Below are positions 44,355-55,588 of a stretch of 64,000 nt of DNA, piece after piece. Origin of the DNA: an uncultured Bacteroidales bacterium (lineage in GTDB: Bacteria; Bacteroidota; Bacteroidia; Bacteroidales; F082); contig CAMZJA010000002.1 in assembly GCA_947307415.1 (NCBI GenBank), positions 124,001 through 188,000 on the forward strand, given 5' to 3'. Every line of letters begins with the position of its first letter. Positions within the stretch are counted from its first letter, which is position 1. The notes beneath the pieces were generated by a model, which was not told the DNA's origin, searched no databases, and was given only the letters and a program-made list of their open reading frames with translations. The translations under genes were made by a program, and so were the position numbers.

Positions 44355-44427
<73 letters not shown>

Positions 44428-44467
44428 GTTTTGAGACGGCAAAAATACGAATTTTTTTGATATAAAA

Positions 44468-44884
44468 ATGTTTTGGAAGATTTTTTCTGTGATTCTAGCC
44501 TCGACGGTTAAGACGCTTTTCGCTCCGGCGATGGGCTTCGCGACAGGGCTGTCGTTTGGCACCACTTTTGTTGCCACGATGGTGGGCGGAATCATAGGAT
44601 TTATCTTTTTTTACTATAGTTTCGGACTTGGTTTTAATTTAATCAACAAGAAAAAATCGCCGCCTACTGAAAAACGCATAAAAAGAGCACGGAATATCAT
44701 CAACTTCAAGAAGAGATATCCCGTGTGGCTTTTCGTGCTCGTTTCTCCAATAATGTCAATCCCGGTGATGGCTATCGTTATTCGCAGGTTTTTCAATCAT
44801 AACAGAGGCATTTTCGCGCTGTCGCTTGTGGCTGTCGCGCTGTATGCCCTTATCGGATGCTTGATTTTTTCACCAATATTATAA
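44468..44884 (+). CDS. Small membrane protein, unknown function
   Basis: 138 aa with about four hydrophobic segments: two at the N-terminus (IFSVILASTVKTLFAPAMGFATG and FVATMVGGIIGFIFFYYSFGLGF), a basic cytoplasmic stretch with KRIKRARNIINFKKR, then two more (LFVLVSPIMSIPVMAIVI and IFALSLVAVALYALIGCLIF). The family is not recognised. It starts 40 bp after the tRNA-Thr 5' end on the other strand and its stop overlaps the stop of the convergent ROK kinase gene by 6 bp. Confidence 0.7.
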   Translation: MFWKIFSVILASTVKTLFAPAMGFATGLSFGTTFVATMVGGIIGFIFFYYSFGLGFNLINKKKSPPTEKRIKRARNIINFKKRYPVWLFVLVSPIMSIPVMAIVIRRFFNHNRGIFALSLVAVALYALIGCLIFSPIL

Positions 44885-45829
44885 CTGGCACAACGCGGCG
44901 GCGCCGAGGATTGCAACCTCGTTGTCGGCAAGCGACGAAACGCGGATTTCCACTGTACCTTGATAGATATTCAGCAGATGTTCGTCGAACGACTTACGCA
45001 GAGGTTTCATTAACACCTCACCGGCGTGTACTGGACCGCCCATGAGGAAGATAGCCTGTGGTGCGGAGAACGTGACAGCATTAGCCATCGCAATACCCAG
45101 CAGATAGCCTACATTTTCAAATGTCTGAAGACCTATCGGGTCGCCTGCGTTGGCAGCGTCGCCGACCATTTTTGAGGTGAGATTTTCAGGTGCAACCTGA
45201 CGCAAAACGCCATTATACAAAGGATTCTGCTCCATCAGCTCGAGAGCGGTGCGACGGATACCACCGGCCGAGGTGTAAGTCTCGAGACAGCCTTTACGCC
45301 CGCAGCCGCACTGGCGACCGTTGATGATGATGATCGAGTGACCAAGCTCACCAGCTGTACTCGTCGAGCCGAGAACGAGCTTACGATCGATGATGATGCC
45401 GCTTCCGACACCAGTTCCGAGGGTGAAAGTTATGAAATGGTCGAGATCTTTCGCACCGCCATAGATCATCTCGCCGTAAGCGGCGGCGTTGGCGTCGTTG
45501 GATACCACAACCTTAGTGTTTATATGCTTTTTCATCATCTCGGCGAGCTTCACCTGACCTTTAAAATTGAGGTTAGGAGCCTTGTCGATGCTGCCAGTGT
45601 AGGTGTTGCCGTTCGGGGCGCCGATGCCGATACCGTCGATGTCGGAAACATGGTTACGCTCAAGCAATTCCTTGATTTTAGCCGCCATATCGTTCACATA
45701 CAGCTCGGCATCATAATATTCATTGGTGTGAAGGTTAACTTTGTCGATGATTTTGCCGTCTTCACGGACGAGTCCGATGTCGGTATTTGTGCCGCCGACA
45801 TCGATTCCGATAGAGTGTCTTGTTTTCAT
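44879..45829 (-). CDS. ROK-family sugar kinase (glucokinase-like)
   Basis: 316 aa. SIGIDVGGTNTDIGLV is the ATP-binding phosphate-1 motif, GIGIGAPNGNTYTG and VVSNDANAAAYGE the sugar-binding segments with the catalytic Asp, TLGTGVGSGIIID the phosphate-2 loop, ELGHSIIIINGRQCGCGRKGCLETYTS the ROK signature with the zinc-binding Cys cluster. It would phosphorylate glucose or an N-acetyl-hexosamine. There is no HTH domain, so it is an enzyme and not a ROK repressor. A -7 box (minus strand, 45869-45876) lies upstream. Confidence 0.92.
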   Translation of the reverse strand: MKTRHSIGIDVGGTNTDIGLVREDGKIIDKVNLHTNEYYDAELYVNDMAAKIKELLERNHVSDIDGIGIGAPNGNTYTGSIDKAPNLNFKGQVKLAEMMKKHINTKVVVSNDANAAAYGEMIYGGAKDLDHFITFTLGTGVGSGIIIDRKLVLGSTSTAGELGHSIIIINGRQCGCGRKGCLETYTSAGGIRRTALELMEQNPLYNGVLRQVAPENLTSKMVGDAANAGDPIGLQTFENVGYLLGIAMANAVTFSAPQAIFLMGGPVHAGEVLMKPLRKSFDEHLLNIYQGTVEIRVSSLADNEVAILGAAALCQL

Positions 45830-45868
45830 ATTTGGATAAATTTTATTTCAAAAAGTAGAATTTCTTCG

Positions 45869-45876
45869 CAAAATTA
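45869..45876 (-). promoter_or_regulatory. -7 box for the ROK kinase
   Basis: Minus-strand TAATTTTG matches TAnnTTTG, about 40 bp before the ATG at 45829; the -33 region is weak. Confidence 0.45.
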
Positions 45877-45918
45877 AAAAAACTTTAAATAATATCAGTT
45901 AAAATCAATTCTTTTTTT

Positions 45919-45926
45919 TATCTTTG
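45919..45926 (+). promoter_or_regulatory. -7 box for ileS
   Basis: TATCTTTG matches TAnnTTTG, 30 bp before the ileS ATG at 45956; GTTA about 19 nt upstream is a weak -33 box. Confidence 0.5.
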
Positions 45927-45955
45927 CAGATTATTTAGAAAAAAATTAACGTTTT

Positions 45956-48900
45956 ATGAAAAACGCTTATCGTGAATATAAGTTTTTGAATCTCACCAAC
46001 ATAGCAGATGAGATCCGCAAGTATTGGGAAGACAACGACATCTTCAACAAGAGTTTGGAAAACACAAAGAACGGCACGGCCTACGTTTTTTATGAAGGAC
46101 CACCGTCGGCCAACGGTATGCCGGGCATCCATCACGTGATGGCTCGTACCATTAAGGATACCTTCTGCCGTTTCCAGACTTTAAAGGGAAAATATGTGAG
46201 CCGCAAGGCAGGATGGGACACCCACGGACTGCCAGTGGAGCTTGGCGTTGAGAAGAAACTCGGCATCACAAAAGAAGATATCGGAAAGAAGATCAGCGTT
46301 GACGACTATAACCGTGCTTGCCGCGAAGAAGTGATGAAATACAAGGACCGCTGGGACGACCTCACCCGTCAGATGGGCTACTGGGTGGACCTTAACAACC
46401 CTTACATCACATTTACAAACGAATATATCGAGACTTTGTGGTTCTTGCTTAAAGACTTGTATAACAAAGGCTTACTCTACAAAGGATATACCATTCAGCC
46501 ATATTCGCCGGCTGCAGGAACAGGCTTGAGCTCACACGAGTTGAACATGCCTGGCTGCTACCGCGATGTGAAAGACCTCACCTGCGTGGCGATGTTCCGC
46601 TTGAAAGCCGAGCAGCGTAAGTTCCAGAAGCTGCCGTTTGACGTCGACGTGAACTTCCACGATGTGCAGATAGTGGCTTGGACCACAACACCTTGGACCT
46701 TGCCGTCAAATACAGCATTGGCAGTCGGTCCTGGCATCGAATACAACCTCGTGAAGACAGTGAACCCAAACAGCGGCGAGCAGATTTACATCATCATCGG
46801 AAAACCTTTGATGGCATCGTTCTTCCCAGCTGAGGCTGAAAAAACGGCATTCGATGACTGGAAAGTCGGCGACAAGAAGCTTCCTTACGAAGTTTTAGGC
46901 ACTTGCAAAGGCAAGGAACTCGCAGGTTTGGACTACGAGCCGCTCATCCCATGGGTAAAACCAGACGGCGACGGATTCCGCGTGATTCCTGGCGACTACG
47001 TCACAACAGAAGACGGTACTGGTATAGTCCACATCGCTCCTACTTTCGGTGCTGACGATAACAGAGTAGCAAAACAGACCAACATCCCGCCACTGCATCT
47101 CATCGACAAAGACGGCAAGGCACAGCCTATGGTTGACAAGACAGGTAAGTTCTTCCTCCTTGAAGACCTTGACCCAGAATGGGTTAAGACACACGTCGAC
47201 GCAGAGGAATATGCAAAATACGCAGGCAAATTTGTGAAAAACGCCTACGACCCGACAAAGACCGACAAAGATATCTCGTTGGACGTAGAAATCGTCATCA
47301 TGCTGAAGGAACAGGGCAAGCTCTTCAAGAGCGAGAAACACACCCACAACTATCCGCACTGCTGGCGTACCGACAAGCCGGTGCTCTACTACCCTCTCGA
47401 CAGCTGGTTTATCAAGACTACAGCGTTGAAAGACAGGATGATTGAGCTCAATAAGACCATCAACTGGAAGCCTGAGGCAACAGGTTCAGGTCGTTTCGGC
47501 AACTGGCTCGAGAACCTCGTCGATTGGAACCTCTCACGTTCGCGTTACTGGGGTACTCCACTTCCAATTTGGAGAACAGAAGACGGCAACGAAGAGATCT
47601 GCATCGGAAGCGTGGCACAGCTTCGCGAAGAGATTGAGAAGTCTGTCAAGACTGGATTTATGAAGGAAAATCCTTATAAATCAGAGGATTACACCAAGTT
47701 CGACTTACACCGTCCATATATCGACGGTGTGGTTTTGGTTTCAAAATCAGGCAAGAAGATGTTCCGTGAGCCAGACCTCATCGACGTGTGGTTCGACTCA
47801 GGCGCTATGCCTTACGCACAGATTCATTACATGGGTAAGCCAGGCCAACTCAACGACAAGACTTTCCCGGCTGACTTCATCGCAGAAGGTGTTGACCAGA
47901 CACGTGGTTGGTTCTTCACCTTGCATGCAATAGCGACAATGTGTTTCGATTCTGTGGCATATAAGAACGTGATTTCCAACGGTTTGGTGCTCGACAAGAA
48001 CGGCAACAAGATGTCGAAACGTTTGGGCAACGCCGTCGACCCGTTCGGAGCAATCACAAAATACGGAGCCGATGCCGTGAGATGGTATATGATTACCAAC
48101 TCACAGCCTTGGGACAACTTGAAATTTGACGAAGAAGGCGTTGACGACGTGCGCCGCAAGTTCTTCGGAACATTATACAACACCTACGCATTTTTTGCAC
48201 TCTACGCCAACATCGACGGATTTGAGTACAAAGAAGCCGACATCCCGTTTGAGAAACGTCCTGAAATCGACAGATGGATACTTTCGGAGCTCAACTCGCT
48301 CATCATCGAAGTCGAGAAAGACTATGAGGCATACGAGCCTACAAAGGCCGGACGTGCCATCGGTAACTTCGTCGACGCTCACCTCAGCAACTGGTACGTG
48401 CGTTTGTCACGCCGCCGTTTCTGGAAGAGCAACGGTTCGGACGACAAGACCTCGGCATATCAGACATTGTACACCTGCCTCGACACCTTGGCACGCCTGA
48501 TCTCGCCTATCGCGCCGTTCTTCAGCGAGCAGCTTTACCGCGACCTCAACGCCGTGACACATCGCGACAGCGCAGAGTCGGTGCATCTCACCAAGTTCCC
48601 TAAGGCAAACGAGAAGTTCATCGATAAGAAACTCGAGGAACGCATGGAGATGGCACAGCTTGTGGCATCAATGGTTTTGTCGTTGAGAAAGAAAGCTAAC
48701 ATCCGCGTGCGTCAGCCATTGTCAAGAATCATGATTCCGGTGCTGAGCGACGATATGAAGCAGCAGCTTGAGAAAGTCGAAGGCCTCATCCTTTCGGAAG
48801 TCAATGTGAAGAAAGTTGAATATCTGACAGGCGAACTTAATATCTTGGTGAAGAAGGTAAGACCAAACTTCGCTTCGTTGAAGACACGTTACGCCAAGCT

Positions 48901-49369
48901 GATGGGACAGCTCACGAAGTATTTTAACACTATGAGTCAGGAAGACATCCGCAACTTCGAGAAAAACGGCGGAGCCAACATCACCGTTGAAGGTCAGGAA
49001 GTGAACCTGATTTTGGAAGACGCTCTCATCACCACGGAGGACATCCCGGGCTGGACAGTGACGACACAGGACAACATGACTGTTGCCCTCGACATCACCA
49101 TCTCGCAGGAATTGTTTGAGGAGGGATTGGCAAGAGAAATCATCAACAGAGTTCAAAATATGAGAAAAGACAGCGGCTTGGAGGTCACCGACAAGATAGT
49201 TTTGACTATCGAGAAGAATGCCGACATCATGAAGCCGGTGGAGCGTTTCGGAGAGTACATCTGCTCGGAGACACTGGCCACATTGGAGATGGTCGACAAG
49301 CTCGAAAACGTTGAGGCTCAAGAACTTGTTGAAAAGGTTTCAGCAAAATTAACGATTAAAAAAGCATAA
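45956..49369 (+). CDS. ileS: Isoleucyl-tRNA synthetase
   Basis: 1137 aa, the long form usual in Bacteroidetes. The class I HIGH-type motif is in PPSANGMPGIHHVMAR (HHVM), the IleRS/ValRS CP1 editing domain follows (TTTPWTLPSNTALAVGP with the Thr-rich editing pocket), and the KMSKS loop is KMSKRLGN. The WFDSGAMPYAQ and DQTRGWFFTL segments are characteristic. The C-terminus contains the anticodon-binding helical domain and a DUF5915-like tail (LAREIINRVQNMRKDSGLEV). It charges tRNA-Ile and is essential. It leads a string of housekeeping genes: dksA-like, lspA and atpDC. Confidence 0.97.
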   Translation: MKNAYREYKFLNLTNIADEIRKYWEDNDIFNKSLENTKNGTAYVFYEGPPSANGMPGIHHVMARTIKDTFCRFQTLKGKYVSRKAGWDTHGLPVELGVEKKLGITKEDIGKKISVDDYNRACREEVMKYKDRWDDLTRQMGYWVDLNNPYITFTNEYIETLWFLLKDLYNKGLLYKGYTIQPYSPAAGTGLSSHELNMPGCYRDVKDLTCVAMFRLKAEQRKFQKLPFDVDVNFHDVQIVAWTTTPWTLPSNTALAVGPGIEYNLVKTVNPNSGEQIYIIIGKPLMASFFPAEAEKTAFDDWKVGDKKLPYEVLGTCKGKELAGLDYEPLIPWVKPDGDGFRVIPGDYVTTEDGTGIVHIAPTFGADDNRVAKQTNIPPLHLIDKDGKAQPMVDKTGKFFLLEDLDPEWVKTHVDAEEYAKYAGKFVKNAYDPTKTDKDISLDVEIVIMLKEQGKLFKSEKHTHNYPHCWRTDKPVLYYPLDSWFIKTTALKDRMIELNKTINWKPEATGSGRFGNWLENLVDWNLSRSRYWGTPLPIWRTEDGNEEICIGSVAQLREEIEKSVKTGFMKENPYKSEDYTKFDLHRPYIDGVVLVSKSGKKMFREPDLIDVWFDSGAMPYAQIHYMGKPGQLNDKTFPADFIAEGVDQTRGWFFTLHAIATMCFDSVAYKNVISNGLVLDKNGNKMSKRLGNAVDPFGAITKYGADAVRWYMITNSQPWDNLKFDEEGVDDVRRKFFGTLYNTYAFFALYANIDGFEYKEADIPFEKRPEIDRWILSELNSLIIEVEKDYEAYEPTKAGRAIGNFVDAHLSNWYVRLSRRRFWKSNGSDDKTSAYQTLYTCLDTLARLISPIAPFFSEQLYRDLNAVTHRDSAESVHLTKFPKANEKFIDKKLEERMEMAQLVASMVLSLRKKANIRVRQPLSRIMIPVLSDDMKQQLEKVEGLILSEVNVKKVEYLTGELNILVKKVRPNFASLKTRYAKLMGQLTKYFNTMSQEDIRNFEKNGGANITVEGQEVNLILEDALITTEDIPGWTVTTQDNMTVALDITISQELFEEGLAREIINRVQNMRKDSGLEVTDKIVLTIEKNADIMKPVERFGEYICSETLATLEMVDKLENVEAQELVEKVSAKLTIKKA

Positions 49370-49385
49370 CAAAATAACTATCATT

Positions 49386-49780
49386 ATGGAAGAAACAGTC
49401 AACACATCAGAAAAAACCAGATATTCTGACGAAGAACTGGCTGAATTCAAGGCTCTGATTCTTGACAGATTGGCTCAGGCTAGAAAAGATTTGGAGTTAT
49501 TGCAGGAAAACGTCGCCAGCGGTAACGACTCCGACGACACAGCTCCTACATTCAAAATTTTGGAGGAAGGCGCAGCGGTTTTGTCGAAAGAGGAAAACAG
49601 CGCTCTTGCAGTACGCCAAATCAAATACATCAAGAATTTGGAAAACGCTTTGATTCGCATCGAGAACAAAACCTACGGCATCTGCCGCGTGACAGGCAAG
49701 CTCATCCCCAAGGAGCGTCTGCGCGCCGTGCCGCACGCAACGCTCAGCGTCGAAGCTAAGATGAATCAGAATAAGAGAAA

Positions 49781-49784
<4 letters not shown>
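49386..49784 (+). CDS. DksA/TraR-like protein with degenerate zinc finger
   Basis: 132 aa. An N-terminal coiled-coil-like helical part (ELAEFKALILDRLAQARKDLELL), then a C-terminal DksA/TraR-type segment YGICRVTGKLIPKERLRAVPHATL. In canonical DksA four Cys hold zinc (CxxC, then CxxC); here only the first Cys remains and the other positions are Thr, Ala and His. Bacteroidetes members commonly look like this. It may bind RNA polymerase through the secondary channel as DksA does. It lies between ileS and lspA, with a 4-bp overlap to lspA. Confidence 0.85.
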
Positions 49785-51863
<2,079 letters not shown>

Positions 51864-51866
51864 GCC

Positions 51867-52103
51867 ATGAAACTCGAGATAACATCACCCGACAAGCAGA
51901 TTTTCAGCGGCGACGCCGACCTGGTGCAACTTCCAGGCAGCGACGGCTTGTTTGAGATTTTGCACAACCACGCCCCGATGATTGCAGCCTTGGGTCCTGG
52001 CAAGATCAAAGTGCAGGACGAAGCCGGCAAACTTCAGTTTTTTGAGATAAAAGGCGGCGTTTGCGAAGTTAGGGATAATATCATAACGGTATTAGCTGAA
52101 TAA
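51867..52103 (+). CDS. atpC: F1Fo ATP synthase subunit epsilon (short form)
   Basis: 78 aa, only the N-terminal beta-sandwich domain: KLEITSPDKQIFSGDADLVQLPGSDGLFEILHNHAPMIAALGPGKI. The C-terminal two-helix inhibitory domain of the E. coli type (about 130-140 aa) is missing, as is usual in Bacteroidetes. It follows atpD after 3 bp and ends in front of a large hairpin. Confidence 0.92.
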   Translation: MKLEITSPDKQIFSGDADLVQLPGSDGLFEILHNHAPMIAALGPGKIKVQDEAGKLQFFEIKGGVCEVRDNIITVLAE

Positions 52104-52118
52104 CAAATTTTTGTTGTC

Positions 52119-52197
52119 AAATTTTAAAGACCTTTTTCCGATTATGCTATTTTTCAGCTTAACGCAAGGCATAATCTCCAAATGGTCTTTAAAATTT
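52119..52197. terminator. Nested inverted repeat after atpC
   Basis: A perfect 14-bp outer stem (AAATTTTAAAGACC at 52119-52132 with 52184-52197) encloses a second 8-bp stem (GATTATGC at 52140-52147 with GCATAATC at 52169-52176), separated by an internal loop of 7 nt on each side. A T-run follows. It probably ends the ileS-to-atpC transcript; its size is more than a simple terminator needs. Confidence 0.65.
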
Positions 52198-52232
52198 TTT
52201 TCAGAAAATAGTAAATGCTTTTACTTTTTTTG

Positions 52233-52240
52233 TATTTTTG
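52233..52240 (+). promoter_or_regulatory. -7 box for the porin gene
   Basis: TATTTTTG followed by CACC, 40 bp before the ATG at 52281; the -33 box is weak. Confidence 0.55.
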
Positions 52241-52280
52241 CACCGAAAACGAATATAATTACTAATTAAATTCACGAATC

Positions 52281-53399
52281 ATGAAAAAATTTAGACTTAC
52301 ATTATTATCTATCATGCTGATATTCAGCAGCTTAGCATTTGCACAAGAAAAGAAACCTGAAAAAGTTAAAGTCAGTGGATTCGTACAAGGACTTTATACC
52401 GTTGACATTCATGACAGCGACAACATCGATAACTCGTTCCGCATGCGTCGTGTCCGTCTCTCAGTAAGCGGAGACCTTAACAAAGTCATCTCTTACAAGG
52501 TTCAAGGAGATTTCAGCAGCACACCAACCCTGGTTGATGCTTACGTGAAGGCCAAATTCTGTGACGCTTTTGCAGTGCAGTTTGGTCAGTTTAAGCTCCC
52601 ATTCTCAATTGAAAATCCAATCAACCCGGTTGATCTTGAAGCCATTGATTACGGTGATGTGATCAACAAGCTCGTCGGCTACAGCGATGTTTGCGGCGTT
52701 GGCGGTCTCGGCCGTGACCTCGGTTTGATGTTTACTGGTAAATTCGTGAAAATCGGTAAAGATGAGCACTACCTGTTTGACTACGGCATTGGCGTTTTCA
52801 ACGGTACCGGTCCTTACAAACTTAAAGACGACAAGATGGCAAGCAAGGACGACAACAGAGAAAAAGAGTTTGTCGGCCGTTTGAACATCCATCCTCTTAA
52901 GAGCATCACTGTTTCAGCTTCATACTACACAGGTCACTACGGACAATATGCTCTGAAGAGAGACCGTATCGGTTTCGGCGCTGAATACAACGACGGAAAA
53001 TTAGTGGCACGTACAGAATGCATCATGGGAAATACAGGTACAAGAACCGAAATCTATGACCAGATAGTCACCGACTCTTTGGTTGGAGTGGAAATCGGCT
53101 CATATGACAGCTTCGGTATGTATTCAGTGGCAGGATACTGGATTGACTTCACCTGCCATGACAACCCGATGAGAATACTTCCATTCGTTCGCTACGACTA
53201 TTTTGCAAAAAATGTCGATGTAAAAACAGATCCTTACGGAGTGTTTACTACTGGTTTCGACTTCCGTCCTTATAAATTCTTAAGCTTGAAAATGAACTAC
53301 CAACTCATCCAGAACACTGTTTACAAAGAGAATTCAACAGAGGAAACCGAAGGAAAAATCAGCCATTGTGTAAAATGTATGGTTAGCTATAAATTCTAA
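52281..53399 (+). CDS. OprO/OprP-like outer-membrane porin
   Basis: 372 aa with a type I signal peptide (MKKFRLTLLSIMLIFSSLAFA). A barrel protein of the phosphate-selective porin O/P group: KVSGFVQGLYTVDIHDSD, MRRVRLSVSGDLNKVISYKVQGDFSS, VDAYVKAKFCDAFAVQFGQFKLPFSIEN (the QFGQFK-P motif is very typical). The last strand ends in VKCMVSYKF with a terminal Phe. It would let anions or small polar solutes cross the outer membrane. Its place next to a YeiH-type sulfate/sulfonate-related transporter hints at anion traffic, which is inference. Confidence 0.85.
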   Translation: MKKFRLTLLSIMLIFSSLAFAQEKKPEKVKVSGFVQGLYTVDIHDSDNIDNSFRMRRVRLSVSGDLNKVISYKVQGDFSSTPTLVDAYVKAKFCDAFAVQFGQFKLPFSIENPINPVDLEAIDYGDVINKLVGYSDVCGVGGLGRDLGLMFTGKFVKIGKDEHYLFDYGIGVFNGTGPYKLKDDKMASKDDNREKEFVGRLNIHPLKSITVSASYYTGHYGQYALKRDRIGFGAEYNDGKLVARTECIMGNTGTRTEIYDQIVTDSLVGVEIGSYDSFGMYSVAGYWIDFTCHDNPMRILPFVRYDYFAKNVDVKTDPYGVFTTGFDFRPYKFLSLKMNYQLIQNTVYKENSTEETEGKISHCVKCMVSYKF

Positions 53400-53431
53400 A
53401 TTCAAAATTTAAAATTTAAAGATTTAAGATT

Positions 53432-54772
53432 ATGACAAATTCAGATTTGTTAAAAAAAGAAGACTGGTTGGCGGTGTGGATCGGCTTCATCGTCATCGCA
53501 GTCGGTTGCGTGTCGGTTTTGACAGGCTGGTTCGACTTCTCGGCAGCCAAATTCAGCACATGGGTCATCGGTGAGGAAGGCGTCAAGAAGGCTGTGCCGC
53601 TTGCCGAACAGCTCGGACAGTGGATTTTCTGGCGCAAACTCATCGTGACGGTGCTTGTTCTCGGAATATTATTTACAATAGGTATCAAATTGCAGGGCGA
53701 GAATGTGAAAAAATACATTCCGGCATTCATCGTGCTGTTTGTGATAGCAATCATCGTGCGTTTTGTGAGTGCTGAGTTCACCTTGAACCGTTACCTCGAA
53801 TGGGCATTCTGGGCATTGCTCATCGGCCTGTTGATTTCCAACACCGTCGGCACCCCTGAATGGCTGAAACCTGCAATCAGGACTGAGTTTTACATCAAGA
53901 CCGGTTTGGTCATCATGGGATTCTCGGTGTTGTTCAGCAACATCGCGAAGTTCGGTCTCTACGGCCTCGGCATCGCTTGGGTTGTGACACCTATCGTCAT
54001 CATCTTCATGTGGTGGTTCGGCACCAAGGTGTTGAAAATTGGCAACAAGCCGTTGGTTATCACTCTGGCATCAGCCACTTCGGTGTGCGGTACATCGGCC
54101 GCCATCGCCACAGGAGCCGCTGCAAAGGCAAAGAAAGAAGACCTCTCATTGGCAATCTCCATTTCTATCATCTTCACCATTTTGATGATGGTGTTTGAGC
54201 CTATGATCATCCGTTGGGTCGGCATGAGCAACCTCATGGGCGGCGCACTCATCGGAGGCACTGTCGACTCGACAGGCGCTGTGGTTCTGGCAGGTAACGC
54301 CCTCGGACCTGAGGCTGAGCAGGCTGCTGTTTTGGTCAAGTCAATTCAGAACATCCTCATCGGATTCATCGCCTTCTTCGTGGCAGTGTTCTTCGCTTTG
54401 AAGGTTGACAAAACTGGCGATCAGAATGTAGGCGCAGGCGAGATCTGGAACCGTTTCCCGAAGTTCATCATCGGTTTCTTCGTGGCATCACTGGTGGCAT
54501 CGTTCATAGTGCTGCCTATGACCAGCGGCGCTGAGGTTAAGGCCATCAACGGAGTGCTCGACCAGTACAAGAGCTGGGCATTCGTGCTCGCGTTCACAAG
54601 CATCGGTTTGGACACCAACTTCAAGGCTTTAGCCAAGCAGATGCAAGGCGGCAAGGTGTTATGGCTCTACGTCGTGGGACAGCTGTTCAACATCGCATTG
54701 ACACTGTTTGCGGTGTGGTTCCTGCTCTCTGGCGTGGTGTTCGACATCCCAGTACTTGACACATTCAAATAA
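53432..54772 (+). CDS. YeiH-family (UPF0324) putative sulfate exporter
   Basis: 446 aa with about 11 membrane helices. LPLAEQ... region aside, the family motifs are clear: LLIGLLISNTVGTPEWLKPAIRTEFYIKTGLVIMGFSVLF, TLASATSVCGTSAAIATGAAAKAKKEDLSLAI and GTVDSTGAVVLAGNALGPEA. The family (Cons_hypoth698) is thought to move sulfate, sulfonates or sulfite-related anions, but direct evidence is limited. The product length is longer than the usual ~340 aa because of an extended N-terminal part and an extra internal segment. It ends in a TAATG overlap with a small membrane protein gene. Confidence 0.85.
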   Translation: MTNSDLLKKEDWLAVWIGFIVIAVGCVSVLTGWFDFSAAKFSTWVIGEEGVKKAVPLAEQLGQWIFWRKLIVTVLVLGILFTIGIKLQGENVKKYIPAFIVLFVIAIIVRFVSAEFTLNRYLEWAFWALLIGLLISNTVGTPEWLKPAIRTEFYIKTGLVIMGFSVLFSNIAKFGLYGLGIAWVVTPIVIIFMWWFGTKVLKIGNKPLVITLASATSVCGTSAAIATGAAAKAKKEDLSLAISISIIFTILMMVFEPMIIRWVGMSNLMGGALIGGTVDSTGAVVLAGNALGPEAEQAAVLVKSIQNILIGFIAFFVAVFFALKVDKTGDQNVGAGEIWNRFPKFIIGFFVASLVASFIVLPMTSGAEVKAINGVLDQYKSWAFVLAFTSIGLDTNFKALAKQMQGGKVLWLYVVGQLFNIALTLFAVWFLLSGVVFDIPVLDTFK

Positions 54773-55059
54773 TGAATAAAAAACACATAGTTTTCAAGGT
54801 GATTACCATCGTTGTGGTAGTAATCACTTTGGTTTTGGCGGTTTACATCATGATAAATCGCAAGGGCGTGGTCGAAGATTACGACTTTGGTGCGGGGGCG
54901 TATTATTATGCCGACATCCCGACGGAGGAATATGCCAAGATTGACAAGGAAGGCGCATATATCAACACTGTTCCGAAGTGGATTTATTATGTGTTGTTCT
55001 TTGCGTGGGGATGGCTGATGTGGCGTTTGTGGGTATGGATTGAGGGGCGGAAAAAATAA
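54772..55059 (+). CDS. Small two-helix membrane protein
   Basis: 95 aa with hydrophobic helices at each end (FKVITIVVVVITLVLAVYIMI and WIYYVLFFAWGWLMWRLWVWI) and a Tyr/Asp-rich loop (DYDFGAGAYYYADIPTEEYAKID). Family not recognised. Its start codon overlaps the stop of the YeiH gene by 1 bp, so it is translationally coupled and may be an accessory part of that transporter (inference). Confidence 0.7.
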   Translation: MNKKHIVFKVITIVVVVITLVLAVYIMINRKGVVEDYDFGAGAYYYADIPTEEYAKIDKEGAYINTVPKWIYYVLFFAWGWLMWRLWVWIEGRKK

Positions 55060-55072
55060 TTTTCGAAAAAAC

Positions 55073-55102
55073 GTTGTGATATTGAAAAAAGTTGTATTTT
55101 TG
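55073..55102 (+). promoter_or_regulatory. Promoter for tRNA-Cys
   Basis: GTTG (55073-55076), 18 nt, TATTTTTG (55095-55102), with the tRNA starting at 55118. Confidence 0.7.
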
Positions 55103-55117
55103 CAGTCCCAATGACAA

Positions 55118-55188
55118 GGTATCATGGCCGAGTGGCTAGGCGAAGGTCTGCAAAACCTTTTACGGCGGTTCGATTCCGTCTGGTACCT
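55118..55188 (+). tRNA. tRNA-Cys (anticodon GCA)
   Basis: 71 nt. Acceptor GGTATCA pairs with TGGTACC (one G-U), D arm GGCCGAGTGGCTAGGC, anticodon stem AGGTC region with GCA, T loop TTCGATT. A terminator hairpin follows at 55196. Confidence 0.95.
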
Positions 55189-55195
55189 CAAGGTT

Positions 55196-55232
55196 AAAGC
55201 ACTGACTATCAATTAGTTAGTGCTTTTGTTTT
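55196..55232. terminator. Terminator after tRNA-Cys
   Basis: AAAGCACTGAC (55196-55206) pairs with GTTAGTGCTTT (55216-55226) with one G-U pair, followed by a T-rich tail. The stop codon of the split FISUMP gene on the other strand lies inside the right arm (55217-55219). Confidence 0.75.
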
Positions 55233-55560
55233 ATATTCCGCACTGCCCTGACACATTGTCCCCTGCTACGCTCGTAAGTGCCGCACACATGACAATTTAC
55301 ATCATCGAAATGCAAGCTCCATCCAGCCACTTGACATTCTGTTTGAAGAGAGCTCGACCAATAAACGCCCAATCCGGTGCATATCAACTCACCATCCAAG
55401 CGGAAACCTGTAGCCGGGAAAAAGATAGAGTTTCCATTACTGCCCGTTAAGAGTCTTCCATCAACGCCATTCAATGTGGTCCAAACAAAAGTAGTGTTTT
55501 GGTAAAGCTCGTTATACTCCGCTTCGGTAGGCATACGCCAACCAGCACCAAGATTTGTAA
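55217..55560 (-). pseudogene. FISUMP-domain lipoprotein, C-terminal part (split by the transposon)
   Basis: Reading left from 55560 the frame gives LGAGWRMPTEAEYNEL, then NGNSIFFPATGFRLDGELIC, YWSSSLQTE and RSRGQCVRAVRN. This is the C-terminal half of a Fibrobacter-succinogenes-major-domain (FISUMP) protein. It has no signal peptide and no native start; an internal ATG (55534) is just the Met of WRMPTE. The N-terminal half is at 61041-61433, beyond the transposon. With one copy of the 8-bp target removed, the two halves join in frame into a 242-aa lipoprotein. As it stands this half is probably not made. Confidence 0.92.
55553..55560. repeat. Left target-site duplication, ATTTGTAA
   Basis: Directly abuts the left inverted repeat; identical 8 bp at 61041-61048 abut the right one. 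An 8-bp duplication is the known size for IS1595-family elements. Confidence 0.95.
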
Positions 55561-55588
55561 GGTGACTATATACCTCAATACCCTAAAT
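55561..55588 (+). repeat. Left terminal inverted repeat (28 bp)
   Basis: Begins GGTGACTATATACC and continues to AAAT at 55588; the reverse complement of 61013-61040 without a mismatch. After one mismatch two more bases agree. Confidence 0.95.
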
